Positions 24,460 through 31,951 of a DNA stretch of 36,412 nucleotides are shown one piece after another. Source of the stretch: an uncultured Acidobacteriota bacterium (GTDB taxonomy: Bacteria; Acidobacteriota; Terriglobia; Bryobacterales; Bryobacteraceae); NCBI GenBank assembly GCA_937952345.1, contig CALFYN010001033.1, positions 1-36,412 on the forward strand. The letters are read 5' to 3'. How positions within the stretch are numbered: position 1 is the first letter of the stretch; the number at the start of each line of letters is the position of its first letter. The notes below the pieces were generated by a model, which was given only the letters and a program-made list of their open reading frames with translations, searched no databases and was not told the DNA's origin. The translations under genes and the position numbers were made by a program.

Positions 24460-24500
24460 TTTATCGTTTGGCTGCAACTGCCACGCCCTGCGCGCGTATA
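24455..24500 (+). promoter_or_regulatory. possible promoter elements before the ECF sigma gene
   Basis: A perfect TATAAT (24455-24460) overlaps the kelch stop codon, without a clear -35 box. Further on, GCAACT (24474-24479) and CGTATA (24495-24500) are 15 bases apart, a spacing and base pattern like some ECF-type promoters. Either might drive the sigma factor gene; the second would suit self-activation. Both are weak guesses. Confidence 0.25.
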
Positions 24501-24517
24501 TTGCGTGGAAACCCGCG

Positions 24518-24994
24518 ATGGAGCCCACAACATTTGAAAGCCTGTTCAGCAGCTACTTTCAGCATGTCTTTCGCTACGCGTTGTGGCTTTGCGGGAACCG
24601 TGAGGAGGCCGAAGAGATTGCGGCGGCGGCTTTTCTACGTGCGTGGACCAGTGCTCCGTTGCGAGAGGGAACGGCGAAATCGTACCTGTTGCCCATTGCC
24701 AGGAACCTGTTTCTGGATGGGCGGCGTAGGGGCCGCAAATTCGTTTCTTTGAAGGACGCGGCGGTGCTGCGGTCAAACCAATCTGACCCGGAAGCGACTG
24801 CCCACAGTCGACAGATGTGGGCTGCAGTCGGGAATTTGGAAGAAAAATACCGCGAGCCTCTCACTCTATGGGCCGGAGGTGGACTCAGTTACGAGGAAAT
24901 CGCTACCGAGCTTCGGATTCCGATGGCGATGGTAAAGACCCGCATCCATCGTGCTCGGCTGCTGTTAGCGAAGAAGTTACGGAAAGGAGAATAG
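24518..24994 (+). CDS. ECF-type RNA polymerase sigma factor
   Basis: 158 residues, a normal length for a minimal ECF sigma factor. Region 2 is ESLFSSYFQHVFRYALWLCGNREEAEEIAAAAFLRAWTS (7-45) and the region 4 helix-turn-helix is REPLTLWAGGGLSYEEIATELRIPMAMVKTRIHRARLLLAKKL (113-155). The usual acidic DVxQEtF of region 2.2 is replaced by IAAAAF, which is unusual. It would direct RNA polymerase to a small regulon, typically of envelope or stress genes. The next gene starts two bases after its stop and encodes a small membrane protein, the normal place for an anti-sigma factor. Confidence 0.93.
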   Translation: MEPTTFESLFSSYFQHVFRYALWLCGNREEAEEIAAAAFLRAWTSAPLREGTAKSYLLPIARNLFLDGRRRGRKFVSLKDAAVLRSNQSDPEATAHSRQMWAAVGNLEEKYREPLTLWAGGGLSYEEIATELRIPMAMVKTRIHRARLLLAKKLRKGE

Positions 24995-24996
24995 GA

Positions 24997-25416
24997 ATGG
25001 AAATCCGGAAGGAGATGGTACCGGACGTCATGCACGACCTGCTAGTACTATATATGGCGGGCGAGGCGTCGATTGCGACGAGGGCGGTGGTGGAAACGTA
25101 CGCGATACAGGACAGGGAATTCGCGGCATTACTGGGGAGTACCGAGAGATCTCCGCTGGAAGTTCCCGAGGCGAGGGATGCGGCCATGGAAGTGCTGGCA
25201 CGGACTCGGAAGCATTTGAAAATGCAGAAGATCCTTTTCGGCATTGGTCTGTTCACATGCCTTGTTCCGTTTACCGTTGTTGTGCGGCACGCGAAGATCG
25301 TCTTCTTCATGTGGAGAGATGCTCCTACGATGGCCCTTGCATTCACTGCAATAGGAGTCCTTGTATGGGCATCGTATTGGACGGTAGGGCGCCAAGTGAG
25401 CAAAGCCGGGTTGTAG
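24997..25416 (+). CDS. small membrane protein, possible anti-sigma factor
   Basis: 139 residues from ATG 24997, with AAGGAG (24983-24988) eight bases upstream. The N-terminal soluble part (MEIRKEMVPDVMHDLLVLYMAGEASIATRAVVETYAIQDREFAALL) resembles the cytoplasmic 'LYxxGExSxxTRxLVExH' part of anti-sigma factors. It has no HxxxCxxC zinc motif. Two membrane segments follow (ILFGIGLFTCLVPFTVVV at about 83-100 and TMALAFTAIGVLVWASYW at about 113-130). Position directly after an ECF sigma gene is the main evidence for the role. Longer versions of the frame overlap the sigma gene and are not needed. Its stop is one base from the stop of the convergent receiver-like gene. Confidence 0.85.
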   Translation: MEIRKEMVPDVMHDLLVLYMAGEASIATRAVVETYAIQDREFAALLGSTERSPLEVPEARDAAMEVLARTRKHLKMQKILFGIGLFTCLVPFTVVVRHAKIVFFMWRDAPTMALAFTAIGVLVWASYWTVGRQVSKAGL

Positions 25417-25417
25417 G

Positions 25418-25804
25418 CTAGGCTCCGGCCCGCAGGATCGTACTGCCATGACGAGCAGAAGTCAGGATCCAGCGTAATTGTGAGCACTCGAAGGGAGGGG
25501 CGCAATAGTCGCTGGCACCAGCTTCCATAGCTGCGATCCACTCTCGAGTGTCAGGCACTCGGGAAACAACGATAATCGGTATGCAACCATGAAACCAAGA
25601 GACGAAGTCGGGGAGCTCTGGGGAAAGGGGGCAGAAAAGGATGTCAGGGGCATGAGTGTCGGTGAATTGGCGGCATTCTCCGATTCCGCTACAAATATAG
25701 GTTGATACGTCGAGATCGGGATTGGAGAGCGCCGATTTTAACTCAGCCTGGAGAGAGGGCTCCAATTGGCAAAGCAGGGCAGAACGCGGAACTGCAGTAT
25801 CCAT
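25418..25804 (-). CDS. stand-alone receiver-like protein without phosphoacceptor
   Basis: 128 residues. The pattern PDILFCPLSPELPDFVSWF ... PIIVVSRVPDTREWIAAMEAGASDYCAPPFECSQLRWIL follows a CheY-like receiver, but the phosphoacceptor position (expected Asp in 'LLD') is Pro59 and the conserved Lys of 'PKPF' is Pro (APPF, 102-105). It would therefore not be phosphorylated in the usual way and may act as a fixed-state or ligand-controlled adaptor. A strong AGGAGG lies eight bases before ATG 25804. No output domain is attached. It faces the sigma/anti-sigma pair tail to tail. Confidence 0.82.
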   Translation of the reverse strand: MDTAVPRSALLCQLEPSLQAELKSALSNPDLDVSTYICSGIGECRQFTDTHAPDILFCPLSPELPDFVSWFHGCIPIIVVSRVPDTREWIAAMEAGASDYCAPPFECSQLRWILTSARHGSTILRAGA

Positions 25805-25968
25805 GCCACTAACCTCCTAGGAGACACACAAATACTTCATTCTCATAGGGGTTGACAACCCACGGAGAGCGATGGAAAAGTACGACGCCCGTACCACCCT
25901 CAGACTACGCCGAAACCCGTGAGAAGTCCACAGGTATTTCTCCTAGGTGTTATCGATCAAAAAAGAGC

Positions 25969-25996
25969 TTGCGCACCTCAAAATCGTACGTATAAT
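25969..25996 (+). promoter_or_regulatory. promoter of the TetR-efflux operon
   Basis: A perfect -10 box TATAAT (25991-25996) is preceded by TTGCGC (25969-25974) with a 16-base spacer. Transcription would begin near 26003, about 30 bases before the regulator start. The -10 box lies inside an inverted repeat, as expected for an autorepressed TetR operon. Confidence 0.6.
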
Positions 25997-26008
25997 TAAA
26001 ACATACGT
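25988..26008 (+). promoter_or_regulatory. inverted repeat over the -10 box (probable TetR operator)
   Basis: ACGTAT at 25988-25993 and ATACGT at 26003-26008 are exact reverse complements, with nine bases between. The repeat covers the -10 box and the predicted transcription start. A bound TetR dimer here would block RNA polymerase. Confidence 0.5.
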
Positions 26009-26024
26009 TTGATTCAATCAAACG
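26006..26024 (+). promoter_or_regulatory. 19-base palindrome, second probable operator
   Basis: CGTTTGATTCAATCAAACG has two perfect nine-base arms around one central base. It overlaps the end of the first inverted repeat by three bases and lies between the predicted transcription start and the ATG at 26033. It could be the main operator, or a hairpin in the leader transcript. Confidence 0.55.
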
Positions 26025-26032
26025 AACAATCC

Positions 26033-26683
26033 ATGAAACCTCTCACTCCCTCGCTCGACACAAAGGTTCGAATCCTCGACGCCGCAGAGCGCATTTTCGC
26101 CGACCGCGGGTTCGACGCCACCTCGTTGCGCATGATCACGACGGAAGCCAATGTCAATCTAGCCGCCGTGAACTACCACTTTCAATCGAAGGAGGCACTA
26201 CTTCATGCCGTATACGCGCGGCGGGCCGGGCCAGTGAATGCACGTAGGTTGGAGTTGCTGAATACCTATGAGGGCGCAGAGGATGAGCTGCAGGTCGAGT
26301 CGATTCTGGACGCGTTCGTTCGTCCAATGGTGGATGACGCCGAAGCCTGTGTGTTTATCCCTCGGCTGATGATCCGGCTGCTGTATTTGGACGCAAAGGA
26401 GACTTCTCGCAGCGTGTTCCAGGCGCAGTTTCAGCCAGTGGTGCAGCGCTTTCATGAAGCCTTCAGGCGAGCCCTACCACATTTGTCGGAAAAGGAGCTA
26501 TTCATGCGCATCCAGTTCTTTCTTGGGGCGCTAGCCAACGCCATGGCGGCAAGCCGCAACCTTTATGCGCTATCGCGGGAGGAGTTGGCACAAACGCCGC
26601 TGGACACCATGCGAGGCCTGATCCAGTTTGCGGCTGCGGGAATGAAGGCTCCCGCACTGGAGGAGACCCCATGTGGTTCGTAG
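26033..26683 (+). CDS. TetR/AcrR family regulator, CecR-like
   Basis: 216 residues from ATG 26033. The DNA-binding helix-turn-helix is RILDAAERIFADRGFDATSLRMITTEANVNLAAVNYHFQSKEALLHAVYARR (13-64), a clear TetR N terminus. The C-terminal ligand domain is helical with a TPLDTMRGLIQFAAAGM end. It is the first gene of an efflux operon of the same make-up as the E. coli cecR-ybhGFSR operon, where the repressor senses drugs such as cefoperazone or chloramphenicol. A TTG at 26009 is an alternative start, but it lies inside the palindrome, so ATG 26033 is preferred. It overlaps the next gene by 13 bases. Confidence 0.93.
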   Translation: MKPLTPSLDTKVRILDAAERIFADRGFDATSLRMITTEANVNLAAVNYHFQSKEALLHAVYARRAGPVNARRLELLNTYEGAEDELQVESILDAFVRPMVDDAEACVFIPRLMIRLLYLDAKETSRSVFQAQFQPVVQRFHEAFRRALPHLSEKELFMRIQFFLGALANAMAASRNLYALSREELAQTPLDTMRGLIQFAAAGMKAPALEETPCGS

Positions 26684-27987
26684 GACTGCTGGGTGTGGCG
26701 GTCGTTCTCCAAGCACAGGATCCGCCGGCACTCCCCTTAACATTGCGCAAGTCCTTGGAGATTGCCTTGGCAACGGATGGGAATGCGCGGGTCGAAATGG
26801 CACAGGAGGGAATTCTTCAAGCTGAAGCCCGGAAGAATCAGGCAAGAGCGGCACTGCTGCCACATGTTGACGGGTCGGTATCCTACCAAAGTCTGACGCG
26901 AAACTTGCGGGCGTTCGGTATCGAGTTTCCAGCCATCCCAGGTTTGGCGTTTTCGACATTCGCGGGACCGTTCACGATTTTCGACGCGCGGGCCAATGCC
27001 ACGCAGTCTCTTGTCGATCTCGGATCCGTTCGCCGGTATCAAGCTGCAAAAGCCGCAACCGAGGTCAGCAAATTGGATAGAGACCATACCAGACTTCAAG
27101 TGATGGACTTCGTGGCACGTGCGTACCTCGGCGCGCTGCGTGCGGAGGCACATCTGGAATCAGCGAAGGCAAATCTGGAACTGGCGCAGGCGATTGAGCG
27201 GCTGTCGGATTCGCAACGGAAGGCCGGAACCGGTACCCGGATTGAAGTAACGCGCGCGCAGGTACAGGTAGCCGCCGAAAAGGGCAGGCTGATAGTGGCG
27301 GAGGCGGAGCGCAACCGCACCCACCTTCAGTTGTTGCGGGCGATGGACTTGAAGCTGGAAGCGCGTCTCGAGTTGACGGATAGGCTTCAGTACTCGGCAC
27401 CGCAGCCAATAAGTCTGGAGCTGGCAACGGAGATGGCATTAGAGCGTCGCGCGGATTACCGGGCGCAGCGCCAGCGCGAGCAAGCGGCTCGAATGACCTA
27501 CCAATCCGTGTCGATGGAGCGTGTTCCCACAGTCGCTTTATTTGCCGATTACGGGGCGATTGGGGGTGGAATCAACGATTCACGGGCAACGCGGACAGTA
27601 GGAGTGAGCATGCGGGTTCCTATTTTCGACGGAGGTCGTCGTGAGGCGCGGCGGGCCGAATCGGGATCGCAACTTCGCCTGGAGGCAATTCGCACACGCG
27701 ATCTGCGGCAGCAACTGGATCTGGAACTGCGAGTGGCATTCGATAGTCTACGTTCGGCGGAGGCTCAGGTGCAAAGTGCAACCGAGGGTCTTGACTTGGC
27801 ACAGCGCGAGTTAGAACAGGCCGAGCGCCGGTATAAGGCCGGGGTAGCAAACAGTCTGGAGATCACGGACGCGCAAACGCGTCTCACACGGGCGCGGGAG
27901 ACCCGCGTTAATGCTTTGTTCGCGCACAACTTGGCCAGACTCGATTTGGGCACGGCACTGGGCGCAGTGGAAAGGTACTTGCCATGA
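26671..27987 (+). CDS. TolC-family outer membrane efflux protein
   Basis: 438 residues. A signal peptide (MWFVGLLGVAVVLQAQ) precedes two repeats of the outer-membrane efflux protein family. Long periplasmic helices with regular AxxxxxxAxxxL heptads are seen at about 130-200 and 350-420, for example LESAKANLELAQAIERLSDSQ and EGLDLAQRELEQAERRYKAGVANSLEITDAQTRLTRARE. It would form the trimeric channel that connects the inner-membrane pump with the outside. GGAGGAG (26659-26665) lies five bases before the ATG. Its end overlaps the HlyD-like gene as ATGA. The E. coli counterpart operon lacks its own TolC, so this operon is self-contained. Confidence 0.95.
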   Translation: MWFVGLLGVAVVLQAQDPPALPLTLRKSLEIALATDGNARVEMAQEGILQAEARKNQARAALLPHVDGSVSYQSLTRNLRAFGIEFPAIPGLAFSTFAGPFTIFDARANATQSLVDLGSVRRYQAAKAATEVSKLDRDHTRLQVMDFVARAYLGALRAEAHLESAKANLELAQAIERLSDSQRKAGTGTRIEVTRAQVQVAAEKGRLIVAEAERNRTHLQLLRAMDLKLEARLELTDRLQYSAPQPISLELATEMALERRADYRAQRQREQAARMTYQSVSMERVPTVALFADYGAIGGGINDSRATRTVGVSMRVPIFDGGRREARRAESGSQLRLEAIRTRDLRQQLDLELRVAFDSLRSAEAQVQSATEGLDLAQRELEQAERRYKAGVANSLEITDAQTRLTRARETRVNALFAHNLARLDLGTALGAVERYLP

Positions 27988-29159
27988 AGAAAACAACTCG
28001 CATTGTCATACTGTTGCTGGTGCTGATGGCCCTCGGATCAGTGCTGTTTCGGGCGCGTCTTTTTGAGAAGAGCGAGACGAACGTGATCCGGCTTTCTGGG
28101 AACATCGAGATGACGGAGGTGGATATCGCGTTCAAGTCACCGGGGCGCATTGTGGAATTGAATGTGAAAGAGGGTGCGAGGGTGGCGAGGAATGCGGTGG
28201 TGGCTCGCATTGACCGGCAGATGATGGAGGGGCAGAAGGCGCGGGAACTCGCGACGGTAGATGCGGCGACCGCTCAACTGGCGCAGATGAGAACGGCGAT
28301 TGAGTTCCAGCGGCAGTCGATTGTAGGAGACTTGGCGTTGCGGCAAGCTGAGTTGCGGGCAGCGGAGGCAAGACTGGCGGAACTGATGGCCGGCTCGCGC
28401 ACGCAGGAGATTGCCACGGCCAAGGCGCAGTTGGCGGACATGAAAACCTGGTCTGACCAGTCGAAGCGTGATTGGGAACGTGCACAGACTCTCTTTAGCA
28501 ACGAGGATATTTCTGCGGCGCAGTATGAGCAATTCCGGGCAAAGAACGAGAGCACGGCACAGGCGGCTCGGCAGGCGGAAGAGCGGCTGGCGCTGCTCGA
28601 GGAAGGACCGCGGAAGGAAACCATCGAGCAGGCGCGAGCACAGGTAGAGCGGGCCAAGGCGGCCATCCGATTGGCGGAAACCAACCGGCTCGAGTTGAAG
28701 AGGCGCGAACAGGAACTAGCCGTGCGGCGGGCCGAGATCGGGCGGGCGAAAGCGGGGGTTGCCATCATCGATGCGCAGTTGGAGGATACGGTGGTGGCTT
28801 CGCCGATTGACGGCGTGGTGATGGTGAAATCAGCGGAGGCTGGGGAAATTGTGGCGGCCGGAGCGATTGTGGCCAAGATCGGCGACTTGCGGCATCCCTG
28901 GCTCCGAGCCTACATCGGAGAGCGCGAACTGGGGCGGATCAAGATCGGCACCGAGGTGAAACTGACGACGGACTCCTTTCCGGGAAAGGTGTATCGCGGT
29001 AGGATTTCGTTCATTGCGAGTGAAGCAGAGTTCACGCCGAAGCAGATTCAAACCCAAGATGAACGAGTGAAGCTGGTTTACCGCATCAAGGTGGATGTAG
29101 ACAATCCGGAGCAGGAATTAAAGGCGAACATGCCGGTGGACGCGGAAATTATTCTATGA
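27984..29159 (+). CDS. HlyD-family membrane fusion protein, YbhG-like
   Basis: 391 residues. One N-terminal membrane anchor (IVILLLVLMALGSVLF, about 7-22) is followed by a lipoyl half (GNIEMTEVDIAFKSPGRIVELNVKEGARVARNAVVARID), a long coiled-coil hairpin (about 85-255, very rich in A, E, R and Q), the second lipoyl half (VVASPIDGVVMVKSAEAGEIVAAGAIVAKIGD) and a beta-barrel. It bridges the ABC permeases and the TolC channel. The GSRTQEIATAKAQL and GPRKETIEQARAQVERAK repeats in the hairpin are typical of the YbhG/YhiI group. Start and stop overlap both neighbours as ATGA. Confidence 0.94.
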   Translation: MKKTTRIVILLLVLMALGSVLFRARLFEKSETNVIRLSGNIEMTEVDIAFKSPGRIVELNVKEGARVARNAVVARIDRQMMEGQKARELATVDAATAQLAQMRTAIEFQRQSIVGDLALRQAELRAAEARLAELMAGSRTQEIATAKAQLADMKTWSDQSKRDWERAQTLFSNEDISAAQYEQFRAKNESTAQAARQAEERLALLEEGPRKETIEQARAQVERAKAAIRLAETNRLELKRREQELAVRRAEIGRAKAGVAIIDAQLEDTVVASPIDGVVMVKSAEAGEIVAAGAIVAKIGDLRHPWLRAYIGERELGRIKIGTEVKLTTDSFPGKVYRGRISFIASEAEFTPKQIQTQDERVKLVYRIKVDVDNPEQELKANMPVDAEIIL

Positions 29160-30067
29160 CGCCGATGATAGAGGTTCAGAACCTGAGGAAAGAGTTTCCG
29201 CCGATATCGGCGGTGGACGGGCTGTCGCTGACGGTGGGGAAGGGAGAGATTTTCGGAATTGTCGGACCGGATGGCGCAGGCAAGACGACGACGCTGCGGA
29301 TTGTGTGCGGACTGATGAATCCGACGTCGGGCACCGTGCACGTGACGGGGCTGGATGTGACGAGGGAGACGGAGGCGGTGAAGGATCGCATCGGGTACAT
29401 GGCGCAGAAATTCGGACTGTATCCGGATCTCACGGTGCAGGAGAACATGCTGTTCTACGCCGACTTGTTCGGGATTGCTACTGAAGAGCGCAACCGGGTG
29501 GCGGTGTCACTGCTGGAGATGACGCGGATGCTGCCCTTCCGCGATCGGTACGCGGGAAAGCTTTCGGGAGGTATGAAACAAAAGCTGGCGCTGATGTGTA
29601 CACTGCTGCACCGGCCGGAAGTGCTGATTCTCGACGAGCCGACAAATGGTGTGGATCCTGTGTCGCGGCGCGATTTCTGGAAGATTCTGCGGAAGCTGGT
29701 GGCGGACGGGCTGACAGTGTTCGTCACCACAGCATATCTGGATGAAGCAGACTTGTGCGATCGTGTGGGATTGATGAACGCGGGCCGGCTGATTCTGCTG
29801 GATACTCCGAAAGCACTGAAGGAATCACTGCCGGAAACCTGCTACGAACTGCGGGCAACCGATGTTCGGGCGATCCGGGAGGCGCTGCGCGGGAAGCCGG
29901 AAGTCGCGGATGTGGAGTTGGCGGGCAGCGCGCTGCACGTGTTCCTGAAGCCGGGAGCTTCGGACGAAGTGCTGCGCCAAACAAAAGCGGAATACCGGCG
30001 GATCATGCCTTCGCTCGAAGATGTGTTCATCGCAACCGTGGGCAAGGAGCCTTCCCGTGCCGCGTGA
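29156..30067 (+). CDS. ABC transporter ATPase, matches the N-terminal half of YbhF
   Basis: 303 residues. Walker A is GPDGAGKTT (37-45), the signature LSGGMKQ (136-142), Walker B VLILDEPT (157-163). The switch histidine is replaced by Ala193 (TTAYLDEAD). E. coli YbhF also has GPDGAGKTT and a changed switch position (Ser) in its first half, so this gene corresponds to that half. A C-terminal domain of about 90 residues ends in PSLEDVFIATVG, as in DrrA-like exporters. In a heterodimer this subunit would provide a composite site with weak hydrolysis. It overlaps HlyD by four bases and the next ATPase by 11. Confidence 0.95.
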   Translation: MTPMIEVQNLRKEFPPISAVDGLSLTVGKGEIFGIVGPDGAGKTTTLRIVCGLMNPTSGTVHVTGLDVTRETEAVKDRIGYMAQKFGLYPDLTVQENMLFYADLFGIATEERNRVAVSLLEMTRMLPFRDRYAGKLSGGMKQKLALMCTLLHRPEVLILDEPTNGVDPVSRRDFWKILRKLVADGLTVFVTTAYLDEADLCDRVGLMNAGRLILLDTPKALKESLPETCYELRATDVRAIREALRGKPEVADVELAGSALHVFLKPGASDEVLRQTKAEYRRIMPSLEDVFIATVGKEPSRAA

Positions 30068-30818
30068 AATCGCCGTTACGGTAGTCCATCTCACCAAGCA
30101 ATTCGGGGACTTCCTCGCAGTCAACGATGTCTCGCTCGATGTAAAAAAGGGGGAAATTTTTGGCTTTCTTGGGCCGAATGGAGCGGGGAAGTCGACGACG
30201 ATCCGGATTCTGTGTGGGTTGCTGGCACCGAGTGCGGGGCAGGCCAGCGTGGCAGGGTATCAGGTGGCTACTGAGCCCGAGCGTGTAAAGCAAAACATCG
30301 GGTATATGTCGCAGAAATTTTCGCTCTACGACGACTTGAGCGTTGTGGAGAATCTGGAATTCTTCAGCGGAATTTACGGGGTTCCCGCAGAAAAGAGGCA
30401 GGCGCGGATCGAGTACGCGCTGGAGATGGCTGGGCTGAAAGGACGGCGCGGCGCAATGACGCGGCTATTGGCGGGAGGCTGGAAACAGCGGCTGGCGCTG
30501 GGGTGCGCCATTCTGCATGAGCCGCCAGTAATTTTTCTCGATGAGCCGACGAGTGGCGTGGATCCGATTGCGCGGCGGGCCTTTTGGGACTTGATCAATG
30601 ATCTATCGGAGGCAGGGCAGACGGTATTTGTCTCGACGCATTACATGGAAGAGGCTGAGTATTGTCACCGGCTGGCTTTGATGTACAGGGGAAGCATAAT
30701 CGCATTGGGTGCGCCGGCGGAATTGCGTGACGGCGTGCGAAGCGCGGCATTGCCGGAACCCACGATGGAAGATGTGTTCGTTTCGCTGATTGAGCGTGAG
30801 GAGGCGCTAGCCAAGTGA
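30057..30818 (+). CDS. ABC transporter ATPase, matches the C-terminal half of YbhF
   Basis: 253 residues from GTG 30057, with AAGGAG (30045-30050) six bases upstream; the start lies 11 bases inside the previous gene. Walker A is GPNGAGKST (39-47), Walker B VIFLDEPT (158-165) and the switch His195 (STHYMEEAEYC) is present. The signature loop is changed to LAGGWKQ (138-144) instead of LSGGQ. The partner has the reverse pattern: a good signature but no switch His. One ATP site is therefore built from good parts and the other from altered ones. It ends in PTMEDVFVSLIERE, like the YbhF C terminus. Confidence 0.94.
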   Translation: MPREIAVTVVHLTKQFGDFLAVNDVSLDVKKGEIFGFLGPNGAGKSTTIRILCGLLAPSAGQASVAGYQVATEPERVKQNIGYMSQKFSLYDDLSVVENLEFFSGIYGVPAEKRQARIEYALEMAGLKGRRGAMTRLLAGGWKQRLALGCAILHEPPVIFLDEPTSGVDPIARRAFWDLINDLSEAGQTVFVSTHYMEEAEYCHRLALMYRGSIIALGAPAELRDGVRSAALPEPTMEDVFVSLIEREEALAK

Positions 30819-31951
30819 TCTCTCTGCGGCGGACGCGCGCCATGGCGCGCAAAGAAATCACGCACATTCTCCGCGACCCTCTGAGCCTGGGACTCTCTTT
30901 GGCGTTGCCGATGCTCTTGCTGGTGCTGTTCGGATACGCACTTTCGCTGGATGTCGATCAGATTCCGATCCTGATTCAGGACTCCGACCGCACGCCCCAG
31001 AGTCAGGCGCTAATCGACCGGTTTCGCGGATCGGTGCTGTTTTCCGTCAACGGATACATCGATTCGTATGGGCAGGCGGAGGCTCCACTACTGCGCAGCG
31101 ACGTGATGGGTGTACTGACGATTCAGCGTGGGTTTGGAGAAGATCTGGCGCGGGCACGGCAGGCGTCTGTGCAATTGCTGCTTGATGGAAGCGATTCCAA
31201 TACGGCGAGTATTGCGCTGGGCTACGCGCGGGCCTTGATTTCCGGCTATTCGAATGAAGTGAGTACGGAGTACCAATTGCGCAGCGGCACCGGCGAGTTG
31301 AAAGCACCTGTGGATCCGCAACTGCGAGTGATGTTCAACTCCGAATTGCGTTCCCGGAACTATATTGTTCCGGGGCTGATTGCTGTGATCATTATGATGA
31401 TTGCGGCGATGGTGACCTCGCTGTCCATCGCGAGGGAGTGGGAGAATGGCACGATGGAGGAATTGCTCTCCACTCCCGTGCGCCCGTCTGAATTGGTATT
31501 GGGGAAGCTGTCGGCATATTTTCTGCTGGGCGCGGTAGATATGCTTACGGCGGTGCTCGCGGGAGTGTTCATTTTCGGCGTGCCATTGCGGGGGAGCGTA
31601 TGGGTGCTGATGCTGAGCGGCGGGGTGTTTCTGTTCGGCGCGCTGTGCTGGGGGCTGTTACTGAGCGCGATTACGCGGAATCAACTGATGTCGTTTCAGA
31701 TGGGCCTGCTGAGCAGCTTTCTTCCGGCGTTTCTGCTGTCAGGCTTCATTTATTCCATCGACAATATGCCGCTGTTGCCTCGAATCATAAGCACGGTGGT
31801 TCCAGCGCGCTACTTTGTGGCGTTGTCGAAGGGAGTCTTTCTCAAGGGAGTGGGACTGGAGATTCTGGGGTGGGAACTTGTGTTCCTGCTGATTTACGCG
31901 GCCATCGTATTCGCGTTGGTGACTCGCAAGCTGCGGGAGAAGATCGCATGA
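30815..31951 (+). CDS. ABC-2 type permease, YbhS-like
   Basis: 378 residues from GTG 30815, which overlaps the previous stop as GTGA; ATG 30842 (MARKEITHILRDPLSL) is an alternative. One N-terminal membrane helix (LGLSLALPMLLLVLFGYALSLDV) is followed by a large outside domain (about 50-180) with DGSDSNTASIALGYARALI, and five to six C-terminal helices from YIVPGLIAVIIMMIAAMVTSLSIAREWENGTMEELLSTPVRPSELVLGK. The last motif is diagnostic for the ABC2_membrane_3 / YhgE-like permeases. It would pair with the following permease as a heterodimer. Confidence 0.94.
   Translation: MISLRRTRAMARKEITHILRDPLSLGLSLALPMLLLVLFGYALSLDVDQIPILIQDSDRTPQSQALIDRFRGSVLFSVNGYIDSYGQAEAPLLRSDVMGVLTIQRGFGEDLARARQASVQLLLDGSDSNTASIALGYARALISGYSNEVSTEYQLRSGTGELKAPVDPQLRVMFNSELRSRNYIVPGLIAVIIMMIAAMVTSLSIAREWENGTMEELLSTPVRPSELVLGKLSAYFLLGAVDMLTAVLAGVFIFGVPLRGSVWVLMLSGGVFLFGALCWGLLLSAITRNQLMSFQMGLLSSFLPAFLLSGFIYSIDNMPLLPRIISTVVPARYFVALSKGVFLKGVGLEILGWELVFLLIYAAIVFALVTRKLREKIA

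Noticed and set aside
26009..26032. TTG start eight codons before the TetR ATG
   Set aside because: It lies inside the palindrome and only a few bases after the predicted transcription start, with no ribosome binding site.
31600..31947. N-terminal extension of the YbhR-like permease
   Set aside because: It lies in another frame of the previous permease; the ATGA-coupled ATG at 31948 fits the family start.
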